The position numbers were made by a program, and so were the translations under genes. The notes under the pieces are model-generated. The model was not told where the DNA came from. It saw nothing but the letters and a program-made list of their open reading frames with translations, and made no database searches. DNA of 64,000 nucleotides from Kalaharituber pfeilii (Eukaryota > Ascomycota > Pezizomycetes > Pezizales > Pezizaceae): NCBI GenBank assembly GCA_015179045.1, contig WHUZ01000099.1, positions 62,001 to 126,000 of the forward strand. Direction: 5' to 3'. Position 1 is the first letter of the stretch, and every line of letters begins with the position of its first letter. Below, piece by piece: positions 1-9,739 of the stretch.

Positions 1-300
1 ACTGGCACCATCTGGGGTTGGCTTCCCTTCTGCAATCTTCTTTGGCTTTTCGACTGCCGTCTGTCAGTCTGAAATGATTAGGATCTCCTCATCCCCTTTC
101 TCAAGAGCTTTGTCTATGGCTATCAGTTCGGCATCATTGACCGTGGCCCTCATGCCCAGATATTTTGGCTCTCTCCTGCCGTTCCGCCAAATGCCTGCCC
201 CTGTCCTCCCCTGGACCCTGCTGCTATCTGTGTATACCGCTTTCCAACCTTCGTCCTCCGCCGCCACAATCTTCTCCTCCCACTCCTCCTTCCCCACTTC

Positions 301-2817
301 TGATGTCAGTCCAATGAATCCAACAGGCCAGGCCAGGCCAGGCCAACCGGAGGCCTGGACTGGCCTGGACCGTGAAATTCTGGGCCTGGCCTGGCCTGAA
401 CAATCAGGCTAGGCCGTGAGGGCCGCCTGGACCGGTCCAGGCGGCCTGAAACAATCAGGCCAATCAGGCCAATCAGGCCGGTCCAGGCCAGTCAGGCCAG
501 TCCAGGCCAACCTGGCCATTTACGTAAATTCAAGCGATTTTGGAATTTAACGTCACTGACCGGGATCCGGCGCATTACCGGGATCCGGCGCACTTCCGGA
601 ATAAAAACAATAGCCTCCTGTAAGGCCAAATCTTCATAGAAGATAACCAAATTGCACATACAGCTTGGAGAGGTATAGGAAAGTAACTTCCGCACCTCAG
701 TTAGCCAATTGGAAATTTTGAATGATACTCTATGGTCGTAGTTGCCCAATTAGGCATCTGAACCCTATGCAGGTGTAAAATGGCAAGATGGCTATTGAGG
801 ACCTTGAGCAAGTGCATATACCTTCTATAGTATGTATTCAAGAGATCTGGAATGTTTCATGATGATTGGATACATATGAAACAAATGGTGAGCCAATATC
901 CATATATATATTTTTACTGCTAGAAGTAAACTTTGACATTCAGTCTGTATATATTTCTAAAAATATGAAGCATGTTCAAAATGCTCTAGAATATAACTCT
1001 ACACATAGAAGAATATATCTTGAGTAGCCTATAGGTATAGGTATTGACAGAAAGTAGAAATCAATAGGAATATCTATCTATATATACCTAATTAGGTTAT
1101 GCATATTTCTTAATGCACCATACATGAATTCTGCAGTCCTAAGCTATGAAACTTCAGAAATATAATCTAGAAACTTTTGGAATATTATATACAAACTCTC
1201 AGAGTGACCTAATACTACTTGTTTAAAGTAAACATGATTATGTCTTCTTCCATATAAAGACACCTTGAATTTTAGTCTATATGTCATTGCAACATGCATA
1301 AATACTATGATTATAACCCAATAATAGCCAATACATTCCTAATACCTTACTTTGAGCGCATCGCGCAAGTGTACTAGAAGGTTCATTACTTGTTTCTTAT
1401 GTTTGTTACTTATTTCTACTCTTATATATACTATTGTATTTCTATAACTTTTTTATTTCCGTACTTAGCTCCCTACTACTCAACTCACTTATAAGGAGTG
1501 ACTTTCTTATTTACTCTTTCACTATCTCTTCTATGAAATAAATAGCATCTATGAATCTAACTGTTCTCTTTATTTTATCCAGTTCTAAAAAAATAAATAG
1601 ACCAAATTTAAGAAATTATATGTAACTTTAACAAATATAATTGAGTCACTCTGAAAGTTTCTATATAATATTTCAGAAGCCTCTAGATTATATTTCTGAA
1701 GTTTCATAGCTTAGGACTACAGCATTCATATATGGTGTATTAAGGAATATGTATTACCTAATTAGGTATATATAGATAGATATTCCTATTAATTTCTACT
1801 TTCTGTCAATACTTATACCTATAGGCTACTTAAGATATATTTTCCTATATGTAGAGTTATATTCTAGAGCATTTTGAACATGCCTCATATTTTTAGAAAT
1901 ATATACAGACTGAATGTCAAAGTTTACTTCTAGCAGTAAAAATATATATATGGATATTGGCTCACCATTTGTTTCATATGTATCCAATCATCATGAAACA
2001 TTCCAGATCTCTTGAATACATACTATAGAAGGTATATGCACTTGCTCAAGGTCCTCAATAGCCATCTTGCCATTTTACACCTGCATAGGGTTCAGATGCC
2101 TAATTGGGCAACTACGACCATAGAGTATCATTCAAAATTTCCAATTGGCTAACTGAGGTGCGGAAGTTACTTTCCTATACCTCTCCAAGCTGTATGTGCA
2201 ATTTGGTTATCTTCTATGAAGATTTGGCCTTACAGGAGGCTATTGTTTTTATTCCGGAAGTGCGCCGGATCCCGGTAATGCGCCGGATCCCGGTCAGTGA
2301 CGTTAACCCAGGTGAATTAGATTTTAATAGTCCTGGATATTTCCACTATCAGTAATTGACAGTTGCGCATTAGGTATCATCATCGAAGAATTGAGTCCAG
2401 TCTGTTGTATTATCTGGAAGGTCCATCATTTCTAAAATATTTCTTAGTATATATACTTTAATACAAAGTGTGATACATACTTGACAAAAGTAGTAGACCG
2501 CTGCTGTTTAAAATTCTAGACATACGGGAGATCTACTCATTTAAATACTCAAACAATCTGGTAAATGCTGGCCTCAATTCACCTGGATAGCTGCGGAGTG
2601 ATTCGTGTGATTGGCCTGAACCGGCCTGAATGGCCTGAACCGGCCTGATTGGCCTGGACCGGCCTGATTGGCCTGGACCGGCCTGGCTGGCCTGGACTGG
2701 CCTGGTTGGCCTGATTCATGTGGATCAGGCCGGTCCAGGCCGGTCCAGGCGGTTTCAGTCCAATGCAGATCACGGCCTGGTCGGCCGGCCTGGCCTGTTG
2801 GATTCATTGATGTCAGT
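301..2817. mobile_element. GGCCT-rich foldback element with 10-bp target duplication
   Basis: The element at 311-2807 is flanked by TGATGTCAGT at 301-310 and 2808-2817. Its ends are inverted copies of ATGAATCCAACAGGCC followed by arrays of GGCCTG/GGCCTGATT/GGCCTGGAC-like units (about 330-530 and 2600-2800). A 10-bp duplication and long, internally repetitive inverted ends resemble Mutator-like or foldback transposons; that assignment is inference. No transposase frame was seen. It interrupts LINE ORF2 and itself hosts the inverted-repeat element at 551-2302. Confidence 0.75.
547..2306. mobile_element. Inverted-repeat element with about 650-bp arms, at a TTAA/TA site
   Basis: The sequence 551 to about 1212 is repeated inverted at about 1645-2302 with few mismatches, so the same 83-85-codon frame appears at both ends on opposite strands. 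The arms begin CGTCACTGACCGGGATCCGG and contain a doubled CCGGGATCCGGCGCA motif. The outermost bases sit inside TTAA on both sides (547-550 and 2303-2306), compatible with a TTAA (piggyBac-like) or a TA (Tc1/mariner/pogo) target. The loop (about 1212-1645) is AT-rich without a transposase, so the copy is non-autonomous and would form a very long hairpin if transcribed. Confidence 0.85.
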
Positions 2818-3457
2818 GAGGTGAGTATGGCCAACGCAATTGGCTCCTTCCATCCCAAACTGCCCCCCAGGTAGGCGTGATCCTCCTCTTCCTCCAGTAG
2901 TTCCTCCTCTTTGAATCAAAGAGCTTGTCCCTCTACCCTGGTTCTCTCCCCTTCTGTGAAAGTCTGAATTGACTTTAGGTTAGCTAGTCCCTCAACCACG
3001 CCTTGCCGTGTGCCTTAAGGGGCCCTGTTATTGACCTGGCTACTTTATATTGCCATTCCTCTAGCTCCCGGAGCTTCCTATCCGCTGGGGCCCCAGCTGC
3101 GTAATCCGTCCAGGCCCAGCTGCCGCAGCAGGCAATGGGCCTCTCTATGCTTGTGTAGATTTGTCTTCTCTGAGAAGGGCATAACCTGCCTAGTCTGCTG
3201 GCTATCACCCATGCCACCTTGTCGAGGTTCAGTCTTTCCCGGAAATGCTGATTGAACTTTAGTTCCCAGTCCAGTCTCAGCCCTGTCAGCCTATATGGGG
3301 GGACTTTTATTCTGAAGATGATCACCTCTCTCTTCCCCATGTCCAGTGAGAAACCTTCCTGGCTTGCAGCTCTTTTCAGGTTGTCTTGGTGCCCTTTGAT
3401 GGCTCTTCTTAGGTCCTGTATTCCCTTAAGTGAGATCACTGCATGTATGTCGTCCAC

Positions 3458-3892
3458 ATATGTGTTACGGAGTCTACGATGATGTAGCTAAAGTGAGGGT
3501 GTAACTTAGGACAACGCTTGAAGCTTGACCATCTCTCGAAGGCATAAGACCCTCCTTATATAGCCAGCTCCCCGCGCATGCCCACTGTATGTTCTATTGC
3601 TTATGCTATCTATGCTTAACAATCAATAACAATGTCTGAGGCTGTGCACAACAAGCCTACGCGTACTCTTGCCACTCAGTGGCGCAACTCACTCTTTTTT
3701 TTTTTTTTTTTTTATATCATCGCAACTCACTCAACCATGTGCTCCGCTTGTGATACGCTTCCGTGACCCGACCTGTCAATTGTATTGCCCTGCTGTAGCT
3801 ATCGGTTGATCAGGCCGAATGGTCACTAGCAGCCTTACGGGTCAACTCAGGTGGATATCCCCAGCATCTCTGGGTAGGCCCGTGACAATATG
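3458..3892. mobile_element. Solo LTR, 425 bp, TSD ATATG
   Basis: It starts TGTTACGG at 3463 and ends GTGACA at 3887, flanked by 5-bp repeats ATATG (3458-3462 and 3888-3892). TG..CA ends and a 5-bp duplication identify a solo LTR left by recombination. A related copy, with its own duplication, lies at 48248-48706. It splits the RT region of the host LINE and contains a 26-bp retroposon tail insertion (3695-3720). Confidence 0.9.
3683..3732 (-). mobile_element. Ultra-short LINE tail insertion (tail family B), TSD CGCAACTCACTC
   Basis: A 12-bp direct repeat (3683-3694 and 3721-3732) brackets 26 bases: T19 then ATATCAT. On the minus strand this is ATGATAT plus poly(A), that is only the last seven bases of tail family B. 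It is the smallest recognisable retrotransposition event in the window. Confidence 0.85.
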
Positions 3893-4209
3893 AGCATACG
3901 AAGTTCCTTTGGCTGGCCCCTTCTATGACTGCTCGAACCCCTATTAGGAACAGGACTGGTGAAAGTGGGGACCCTTCGGGTGTTCCATCCGTCATGACTG
4001 CAGTTGTCCTTCTCTTTCCGTCCCAGCTCAGGCTGAAGGCCGTTAGTTGTAGGAAGAGGCTGCCAGGTCCTCGTTGACCTTTTCGATGCTCGCCACTACT
4101 TTATCTCTCCTCGTGAAGTTGAAGGCCGATTTTGTATCATCTCCAACTACTGCTGCCCAGCGGTCCTTTCCTAATTGTTTCTTCACCTCTCTCAGCGCTT
4201 ACCGCTGTA

Positions 4210-4298
4210 GGTCCTCTGCCCGCCCTGCCTTGGCGAACAGCTGCATGCGGGGTCACGTGAAAAAAAAAAAAAAAAAAAAAAAAAAAGGTCCTCTGCCC
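4210..4298 (+). mobile_element. Short LINE tail insertion (tail family A), TSD GGTCCTCTGCCC
   Basis: A perfect 12-bp duplication (4210-4221, 4287-4298) flanks 39 bases ending GGGGTCACGTGA and A26. Tail family A is the 3' end of the LINE copies at 5263-5902 and 11755-13158. The insertion breaks the RT frame of the minus-strand LINE. Confidence 0.95.
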
Positions 4299-4497
4299 CT
4301 TGGGCTGGCCTTCCTCCAATCTGTGCCTCGTGGAAGAGCCCTTCCTGAGACTGTAAAAGGCTGGCTACCACTTTCTGCCCCAGCTTGGCCACAGTGTTTA
4401 GCAGTGTTATCGGCCTCCAGCTCCCCACTTGAGGCCTATCCCGGCCCTTCTCGATGATAATCACTACACACATATACTTGCATATACCTGTGGCATC

Positions 4498-4543
4498 GGT
4501 CGCTCACCTCGCCATAGCCCCTAGGGCGGCACGCGAGTAATGA

Positions 4544-4576
<33 letters not shown>

Positions 4577-4586
4577 TGGTCGCTCA
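4498..4586 (+). mobile_element. Short LINE tail insertion (tail family B), TSD GGTCGCTCA
   Basis: A 9-bp duplication (4498-4506, 4578-4586) flanks CCTCGCCATAGCCC...GCGAGTAATGAT. The tail then runs T6 directly into a long A run, a T-to-A junction seen again at several other tails in the window. Confidence 0.9.
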
Positions 4587-4679
4587 AATCGGTCGCACGA
4601 GATACTCTTCCTTTATTACATTCTGTTTCTTCCGCATCTATTTATCATTTTGATTATCATTGTTTGTATTCTATGGATG

Positions 4680-5112
4680 CATATAGTGAATGGTTAAGTT
4701 ATGGTACCAAGGAGTTTCATTCACATATATATAAGGTCGTAGGTCAGTACCAGATAAAATGAAGTGGGGTACGCATAAGGGTAGTGCTACCAGACTACAT
4801 AGGGGATGTACAAAGTCTATTCTATTTTGGGTTAGTTATTTCTCTTTTTGGTTAGATTAGCATGTACTATACCATATTTAAGAGTTACGATAGGTGGACA
4901 TTTTAACCCATTCCCAGATAAAACTTCTTATCTGTGATTTTCAAATCACTATTTCAAAAAATTAAATAAATAGAGATCACCTCGAAATATTATTTTTCAT
5001 TCACTGATCTATCATTATTTGATACAAAACTAATTTTATCTATTTATTTTGGTTGTGATTTGAGTGATGAAGTTGATGCGAAAATCATTCCGCGTACAGA
5101 TGCCCCCAACCT
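4680..5112. mobile_element. Degenerate copy of the TA-flanked MITE seen at 37087-37769
   Basis: The right end (about 5040-5112) reads AACTAATTTTATCTA...CGCGTACAGATGCCCCCAACC, matching the right end of the 683-bp MITE in the 37-kb region. Upstream stretches (AAATAAATAGA, TGATCTATCAT, TTAGATTAGCATGTACTA) also align in order. The left terminal repeat is not recognisable, so this is a truncated or older copy. Confidence 0.65.
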
Positions 5113-5183
5113 TATGTATATAGACCTTCTGTACTGTAACACATACAATAAACAACCTCTTTTCTCTTCTTTTCGTAGCTACG

Positions 5184-5207
5184 CACTCGCACTCGCACTC
5201 GCACTCG
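5184..5207. repeat. (CACTCG)n short tandem repeat
   Basis: Four tandem hexamers of CACTCG next to the LINE insertion point at 5249. Nothing else is recognisable in this short stretch. Confidence 0.8.
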
Positions 5208-5248
5208 CATTTGGTCGTACGTTCGTTCCGCCAGTTCTCACCGCTCCG

Positions 5249-5916
5249 GACCATCGAAAGGCTAAAAAGGCGGTGGATAGGATAGGGAAGTCAGTAGTGA
5301 CAGAGGGAGGGTTGCGCCAGAAGTGGAAAAAACTGCGCGCAGCGGAGAGGAGAGAAGTGGGGTATGGAGGGGGTTCGGTGATGAGGTGGGGCAGGGGGGC
5401 AGCCACTGCCTTCACCAGGCTGAGGACGGGGAAGGGTATAGGAAAAGAGTGGGATATTAAAGTAGGGAAGGCGGAAGAAGGGAGTAAGTGCGAGTGTGGC
5501 CAGAGACAGACGGCGGACCACCTGGCATTCAGGTGTGAAGAGGTGGACTACCCGGAAGAGTGGGAAAGGTTGGAGGACATGGATGAGAAGAAATGGGTTG
5601 AGCAGCAAGAGAACGGGGAGGTGGTGGACGTATTGGGGGAGTTTTTCGGGTCCTTGAAGGTGTAGGGGAGGGGGCGAATTTTCGTTGTTTGAAGGTGGCG
5701 GCGGAAGAAAGGTGTAGTTATTTTATTTGCCTCGGGGAGGTGGGGCGGGGAGGGGGTGAGATTTTCGTTTGTAGAGGAGGCGGTGGAGGAAGTAGCTAGA
5801 AAAGCCTGCCTCCGGGCTTTGAGGGTTTAGACCCAGGGGTCCTGCCATGGCGAAGAGCCGCATGCGGGGTCATGTGACAAAAAAAAAAAAAAAAAAAAAA
5901 AAGACCATCGAAAGGC
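5249..5916 (+). mobile_element. 5'-truncated LINE, ORF2 C-terminus plus tail A, 14-bp TSD
   Basis: GACCATCGAAAGGC repeats at 5249-5262 and 5903-5916. The 640-bp insert encodes the last about 135 codons of ORF2, open to a TAG at about 5665, including a C-x-C...H...C knuckle (CECGQ...HLAFRC). A G-rich 3'UTR ending in the GGGGTCATGTGA tail and A20+ follows. Truncation right after the RNase H domain is typical of abortive target-primed reverse transcription. Confidence 0.95.
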
Positions 5917-5940
5917 AGTAATGGATACTGTCTGTCTATC

Positions 5941-6480
5941 TTATACCACTAGTCTGTGGTCCCAATCGACTCTTAGGTGTTGGTGTCCCTCTCTTACTGC
6001 GCTTTCCAGCTGTTCCAGGGTTCGTAGCCCCTTCTTGTGGGGAGTGTCCTCCATTAGGAGCATTCTCTCCTTTGGGAATGTGGGGTCTGCTATTACGAAC
6101 CTGGCTCTGTATGGAGCCTCGGGGCCGAGTAACCTATTTACTCTCTCTCTGGTGGCTTCGACATTCTTTCTGGCGGCCTTGTCGGCTGCGCTTTCACCTA
6201 GGCTCTTCCAGTTCAAGGCGTTGTATGTCCTGGCCTGCCACAAAACTTTGGTGCCATTTTTTTGGCCCTCCCCTTCGCCTTTCCCTTGTGGCTTTGCTGG
6301 CGCTACCCAGATGGTCTGCGAGGGTCCTTTTTCAACGGCTGCCTTTGCATACGTCCTGGGCGGTGCTGTAGGGGGCGTTTGTGCCTGTGAAGGCGTCAGT
6401 TGTGGTACCGTTTGTGAGGTTACCTCTTCAGGTAGTACCTCTTCGGGTGGTAGGGAGAGGTTACCTCTTCGGGTAGGAGG
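5941..6480 (-). mobile_element. LINE ORF1 (gag-like) fragment, minus strand
   Basis: The minus frame contains TYAKAAVEKG...IWVAP upstream and then a helical block (QARTYNALNWK, ADKAARKN, RVNRLLGPEAPY). This order suits the ORF1 protein of fungal I/Tad-type LINEs. It lies downstream (minus sense) of the ORF1 N-terminal block at 9740-11441; the 6754-9736 element separates them, so they may be one ORF1. Short repeats of TACCTCTTCGGGT lie at about 6415-6475. Confidence 0.6.
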
Positions 6481-6486
6481 GAGATG

Positions 6487-6753
6487 TTACCTAGGGTAGC
6501 GAGATGGGATAAAGGAAGGGTATTTAAGGGAGGAGAAACTCCTGGACTTTTCTTTCTCGCACTGGACTTCAATATATATACATCTCTCACGCTGCCTCGT
6601 GCTATTCGCCTTGTGCAATTCGCCTCGTGCTATTCACCTCGTGCCCTCGGCCTCGAGCCCATTCCACCCGAGGGGACAGACGTGAGTCCCCTCACACCGT
6701 TGGTGCCGTGGCATGAGGGGCTGTCGTGTGGGCTGCATCCTGAGTGGGTACCA
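6487..6753 (+). other. LTR- or promoter-like segment, incomplete
   Basis: It begins TGTTACC and has a TATTTAAGG box, a second TATATATA box, and CTCGTGC-rich repeats that look like an LTR U3-R region. No CA end or 5-bp duplication was found before the 6754 element begins, so the assignment is uncertain. Confidence 0.3.
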
Positions 6754-7219
6754 TGTTCTAGCCTGGCCATGGACATTGTTGGTTCACGAACCGACTAGGT
6801 TACTGAAATACATGGTGTTCCTGAGGAACACCGTCTAGCTGTGAACATCCAGGTCTAGTCAGGATCATGAATGTACCTAGAGGTACTGATATGCATCTAT
6901 ATACTCGCTTATGATTTAAGGTCATAGTAAGCTATCATAACTATCTATAAGATAACAGTGGTACCATATATATTAAGATAATTGCTCTCCCTCTGCCTAA
7001 TTAGTACAATTACCAGAATTTCCTTTATCACAATGATCTAAACATGTAACTTCTGAAATACAACCTAAGGTTAAAAGATGTGACAGAAATTCTATCTTAA
7101 CATGTATCACAAACTCCCAATCCCAGACATAGCCAATCTAAGAGACAATACAGTGTATGAAAACTACACAGTTCAATAGAGTGGCATTTGCTTAAAGTTC
7201 TTAGGTTTCAGGTATGGCA

Positions 7220-7247
7220 AGATGTAAGGTGCGGCACGCGAGTAATG

Positions 7248-7280
<33 letters not shown>

Positions 7281-7288
7281 TGTAAGGT
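7220..7288 (+). mobile_element. Ultra-short tail B insertion, TSD AGATGTAAGGT
   Basis: The 11-bp duplication at 7220-7230 and 7278-7288 flanks only GCGGCACGCGAGTAATGAT plus A28 (47 bp). Half of the terminal hairpin is missing, so truncation occurred inside the 3' structure. Confidence 0.9.
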
Positions 7289-7849
7289 TGGAACTAGAAA
7301 TTGAGAGATTGGAACCAAAAGTATGTTGACTATTGAAAAAAAAATAAAAGGAGGTTGGTATACACTGCAGCTGGGCAACGACTCACCTGTACCTAGATGA
7401 TCAGAATAGAGCACAGACAAGAAGTGACAGTAGAGAAAGTCCTTAATAAAATAACTACTTCAAGACTTGCTTAAAATGCGTACTTTGCCATAGTTCTGTA
7501 GCCTTTATGTGGGTTACGTGAAAAAAAACAAGATATTTGGCATCAATGCAATCTGTGTCATTTCCACAATTATATATCTAGAATGGCGGAGGATTTTGGA
7601 TATCTCTGCCTATATAGATAAGACCCTGAAATCTTATTTGAATGCAAGAGAAATACCTATAGCACATCTTCTAACTTTAGAATTTTTCACTAAAAGAAAC
7701 ATAGTTTATTGTATAGAAATTTGAAAAGCACAGTGAGAGAAAATTAGTATCTTAATCTTAGACTCTAGTACTTACACTGATAGTAGCAGAAGTTACTACT
7801 AACTAGTAGTGCCTTATCAGTAGTGATATGATAGTGGCGAGGAGGCGGG

Positions 7850-8785
7850 TATGGTGGTGTTCATCAAGAAGGGACCCCTGTCGACCAAAATTATTGACTT
7901 CAACGAGATATTATATTTCATTACCTGACTACATCTGATTGAAATTTAAAACCCGTAGATATGTACTATTTCGTCTGCTCTACAACTCTTCGGAGTCCAA
8001 ATTAAAAAATAAAAATGTGGTATTGAGAAATATAAGATCAAAAATTTAATACTTTGTATGGGAAGCCCCTAATGAGTTACATGCCAAGACAGCCAAAATT
8101 ACTGAATTGGTACTAGTATAGAATGAAAAATTACTATATATGGAAATGATCTACCTACTTAACTCTCCTTTGACTCTTATATACACGTTGGGTAAATTCC
8201 TTTGTACCATACACAACCATCGCGATAAGCTTCCTTCTTCATCAGCTCATTATAAACATCCACCGCCATACTCAAGTCCTGAATATCCTGCTCATGTTGT
8301 TCCTCCTGCTCCTCTGATTCCCACTCAGACTCATCTACTAAAGACTCTTCACTCTTACTATATACAAGCGGTCCGGAGATATCTACATGCATCTCTGCTG
8401 TAACCGGCTCGACAGTATTTACTTCCACTCCATACATAACTGCTCTTCTTTTCGCCTTGCTGGCAGCAGCTTGAGAAGCAAGCAAGCAAGCTTTTCTTTT
8501 CCTGCTCAGACGGCCCATTTTACCTATCACTACATTAGTATTTGTATTTTTTTAAAGCTAAAAGATGCTATAGATCAGCGTATACTTACTCTCAGGAACC
8601 TAACTCAAGTTATCCGATGTCAAAAAGCAGTTTTGCTGTAGAGATTCTCTGTGTGCGGCGGTGCTGAATTGTGAAAGAGAAATTGCAAAAGGGGGGTCAG
8701 AACGCAGGGGCCAGGTATTTTTAGTGTATTAGTCAGCAAGCAAGCCAGTGTTACACCTGGTCCCTTCTTGATGAACACCACCATA
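7850..8785. mobile_element. TA-flanked (Tc1/mariner-type) element, 25-bp perfect TIRs
   Basis: The 932-bp element (7852-8783) has perfect inverted ends TGGTGGTGTTCATCAAGAAG (25 bp in all, continuing GGACC) and TA on both sides. A minus frame from ATG 8518 to about 8177 starts MGRLSRKRKACLL and is basic, then strongly acidic. It may be the N-terminus of a deleted transposase. A patch around 8048-8090 (TTTGTATGGGAA..., ATGCCAAGACA) resembles 20775-20815 in another inverted-repeat element. Confidence 0.85.
8177..8518 (-). pseudogene. Truncated basic/acidic ORF of the TA element
   Basis: A 113-codon frame that begins with an Arg/Lys/Ala-rich helix (MGRLSRKRKACLL), passes through a Glu/Asp-rich stretch and stops shortly after AYRDGCVWYKG. 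Its position just inside one TIR and its orientation inward suggest the first part of a transposase whose catalytic part is deleted. I do not recognise the family. Confidence 0.4.
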
Positions 8786-8802
8786 GCAACTTGCGTAGCA
8801 AT

Positions 8803-8891
8803 GCGACAGTGGCCATATTTTTTTTTTTTTTTTTTTTATCACGTGACCCCGCATGCAGCTATTCGCCATGGCAGGGCGACAGTGGCCATAT
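8803..8891 (-). mobile_element. Short tail A insertion, 16-bp TSD
   Basis: GCGACAGTGGCCATAT at 8803-8818 and 8876-8891 flanks a 57-bp minus-strand insert: poly(T), then ATCACGTGACCCCGCATGCAGC...GCCATGGCAGG. It lies inside the 6754-9736 element. Confidence 0.95.
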
Positions 8892-9022
8892 AGCAATGCG
8901 GTGGCAATGAGGCGGCGCTAGCGAGCAGTAACTGGTAGTAGTATGTCAGCCTATACTTATTACTCGCACTATATGGAGGTACCTAATGGTACTTGTGCTG
9001 CGGGTTGTTCCAGTCAGTTCAC

Positions 9023-9677
9023 GAATAGACTAGGTTAAGGCCCACGTGGGGATAGAAGGCAATGAGAAGGCGGATGAGTTGGCCAAAGAGGGGGCCAAGG
9101 GCATGAGGTATGATGGGCAGGCCACTGAGGGTGGGCTGCGTCAAGAGTTAGTTCGAAAAAGAAAAGAGGAGAGGGAGCGTGCAGGGTTTGGGAAGGGCAA
9201 ATTCGTGAAGTGGGGCAGGAGAGCACTCACAAATTACACTTGGCTGCGGACTGGAAAAGGCGGAGCTATGTGGAGGAGGATGGTCAGTGGCGAGGAGGTA
9301 CGATGCACATGTGGTGAGGCATGGAGTGCTGAGCATGTGGTGTTCAGATGCACAGAACTGGAGCGGCCCCAGAGGAAGAACAAAAATGGGGCACATGTCA
9401 CCTGGCAGTCCTGGAAGGACCTAGAGGAAAAAGGATGGAAGCAAGAAGGCGTGGAAGGTGACCCGGTCGAGTACTGGTTTGCCTGCCTCGATCTGGGGTA
9501 GCCGGGGACCGGGGGACGGAGGGCACTGGGTGCTCAAGGGTGTATGTAGATTCCGTAGTTAGTTGTCTCAAACCTGGCCCGGGTATATGGGTCCCTGCCA
9601 TAGGCTGGTAGCCTGTATGCGGGGTTACGTGAATAAAAAAAAAAAAAAAAAAAAAAAAAAAAGAATAGACTAGGTTA
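9023..9677 (+). mobile_element. 5'-truncated LINE, ORF2 C-terminus, 15-bp TSD
   Basis: GAATAGACTAGGTTA at 9023-9037 and 9663-9677. The 625-bp insert opens in the last RNase H motif (GIEGNEKADELAKEG), continues through CTCGEAWSAEHVVFRC and ends with a TAG at 9499-9501 after WFACLDLG. Its 3' end, CCCTGCCATAGGCTGGTAGCCTGTATGCGGGG plus poly(A), is a third tail variant with a stronger inner stem. The same LINE occurs at 38844-39365 and 46204-46505. Confidence 0.95.
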
Positions 9678-9739
9678 TTCAGGAAGCAGTCCATGTCTGT
9701 TCGCGAACCAACAATGTTCGTGGCCAGGCTAGAACAAGT

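Larger units (their letters stand above)
1..4480 (-). mobile_element. Nested Tad1/I-like LINE ORF2 remnant (RT to RNase H)
   Basis: This is a decayed non-LTR retrotransposon ORF2 read on the minus strand in several blocks. About 4473-4300 carries an RT block (RPITLLNT, then GGRP). About 4140-4080 carries AFNFTRRDKV. About 3995-3900 carries DGTPEGSPLSPVLF (RT core). About 3457-2984 starts with DDI, the end of the YVDD-type active site, followed by the thumb region. 297-64 carries the RNase H start (YTDSS, AGIW, AELIAI). The blocks are separated by later insertions: a tail insert at 4222-4286, a solo LTR at 3463-3887 and a foldback element at 311-2807. Removing the foldback and one 10-bp duplication joins the 2.9-kb and 0.3-kb blocks in one open frame, so these are parts of one copy. 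The endonuclease domain was not found. The element is dead. Confidence 0.85.
6754..9736. mobile_element. Element with about 38-bp terminal inverted repeats and nested insertions
   Basis: The left end TGTTCTAGCCTGGCCA...CATTGTTGGTTC (6754) is inverted at the right end (...GTTCGTGGCCAGGCTAGAACA, ending 9736). A second, truncated copy lies at 57732-59052; the two align over most of their unique sequence. No target duplication was seen and no transposase frame remains. Nested in it are a B tail (7231-7277), a TA-flanked element (7852-8783), an A tail (8819-8875) and a LINE (9038-9662). Without these it is about 1.3 kb. Confidence 0.7.
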
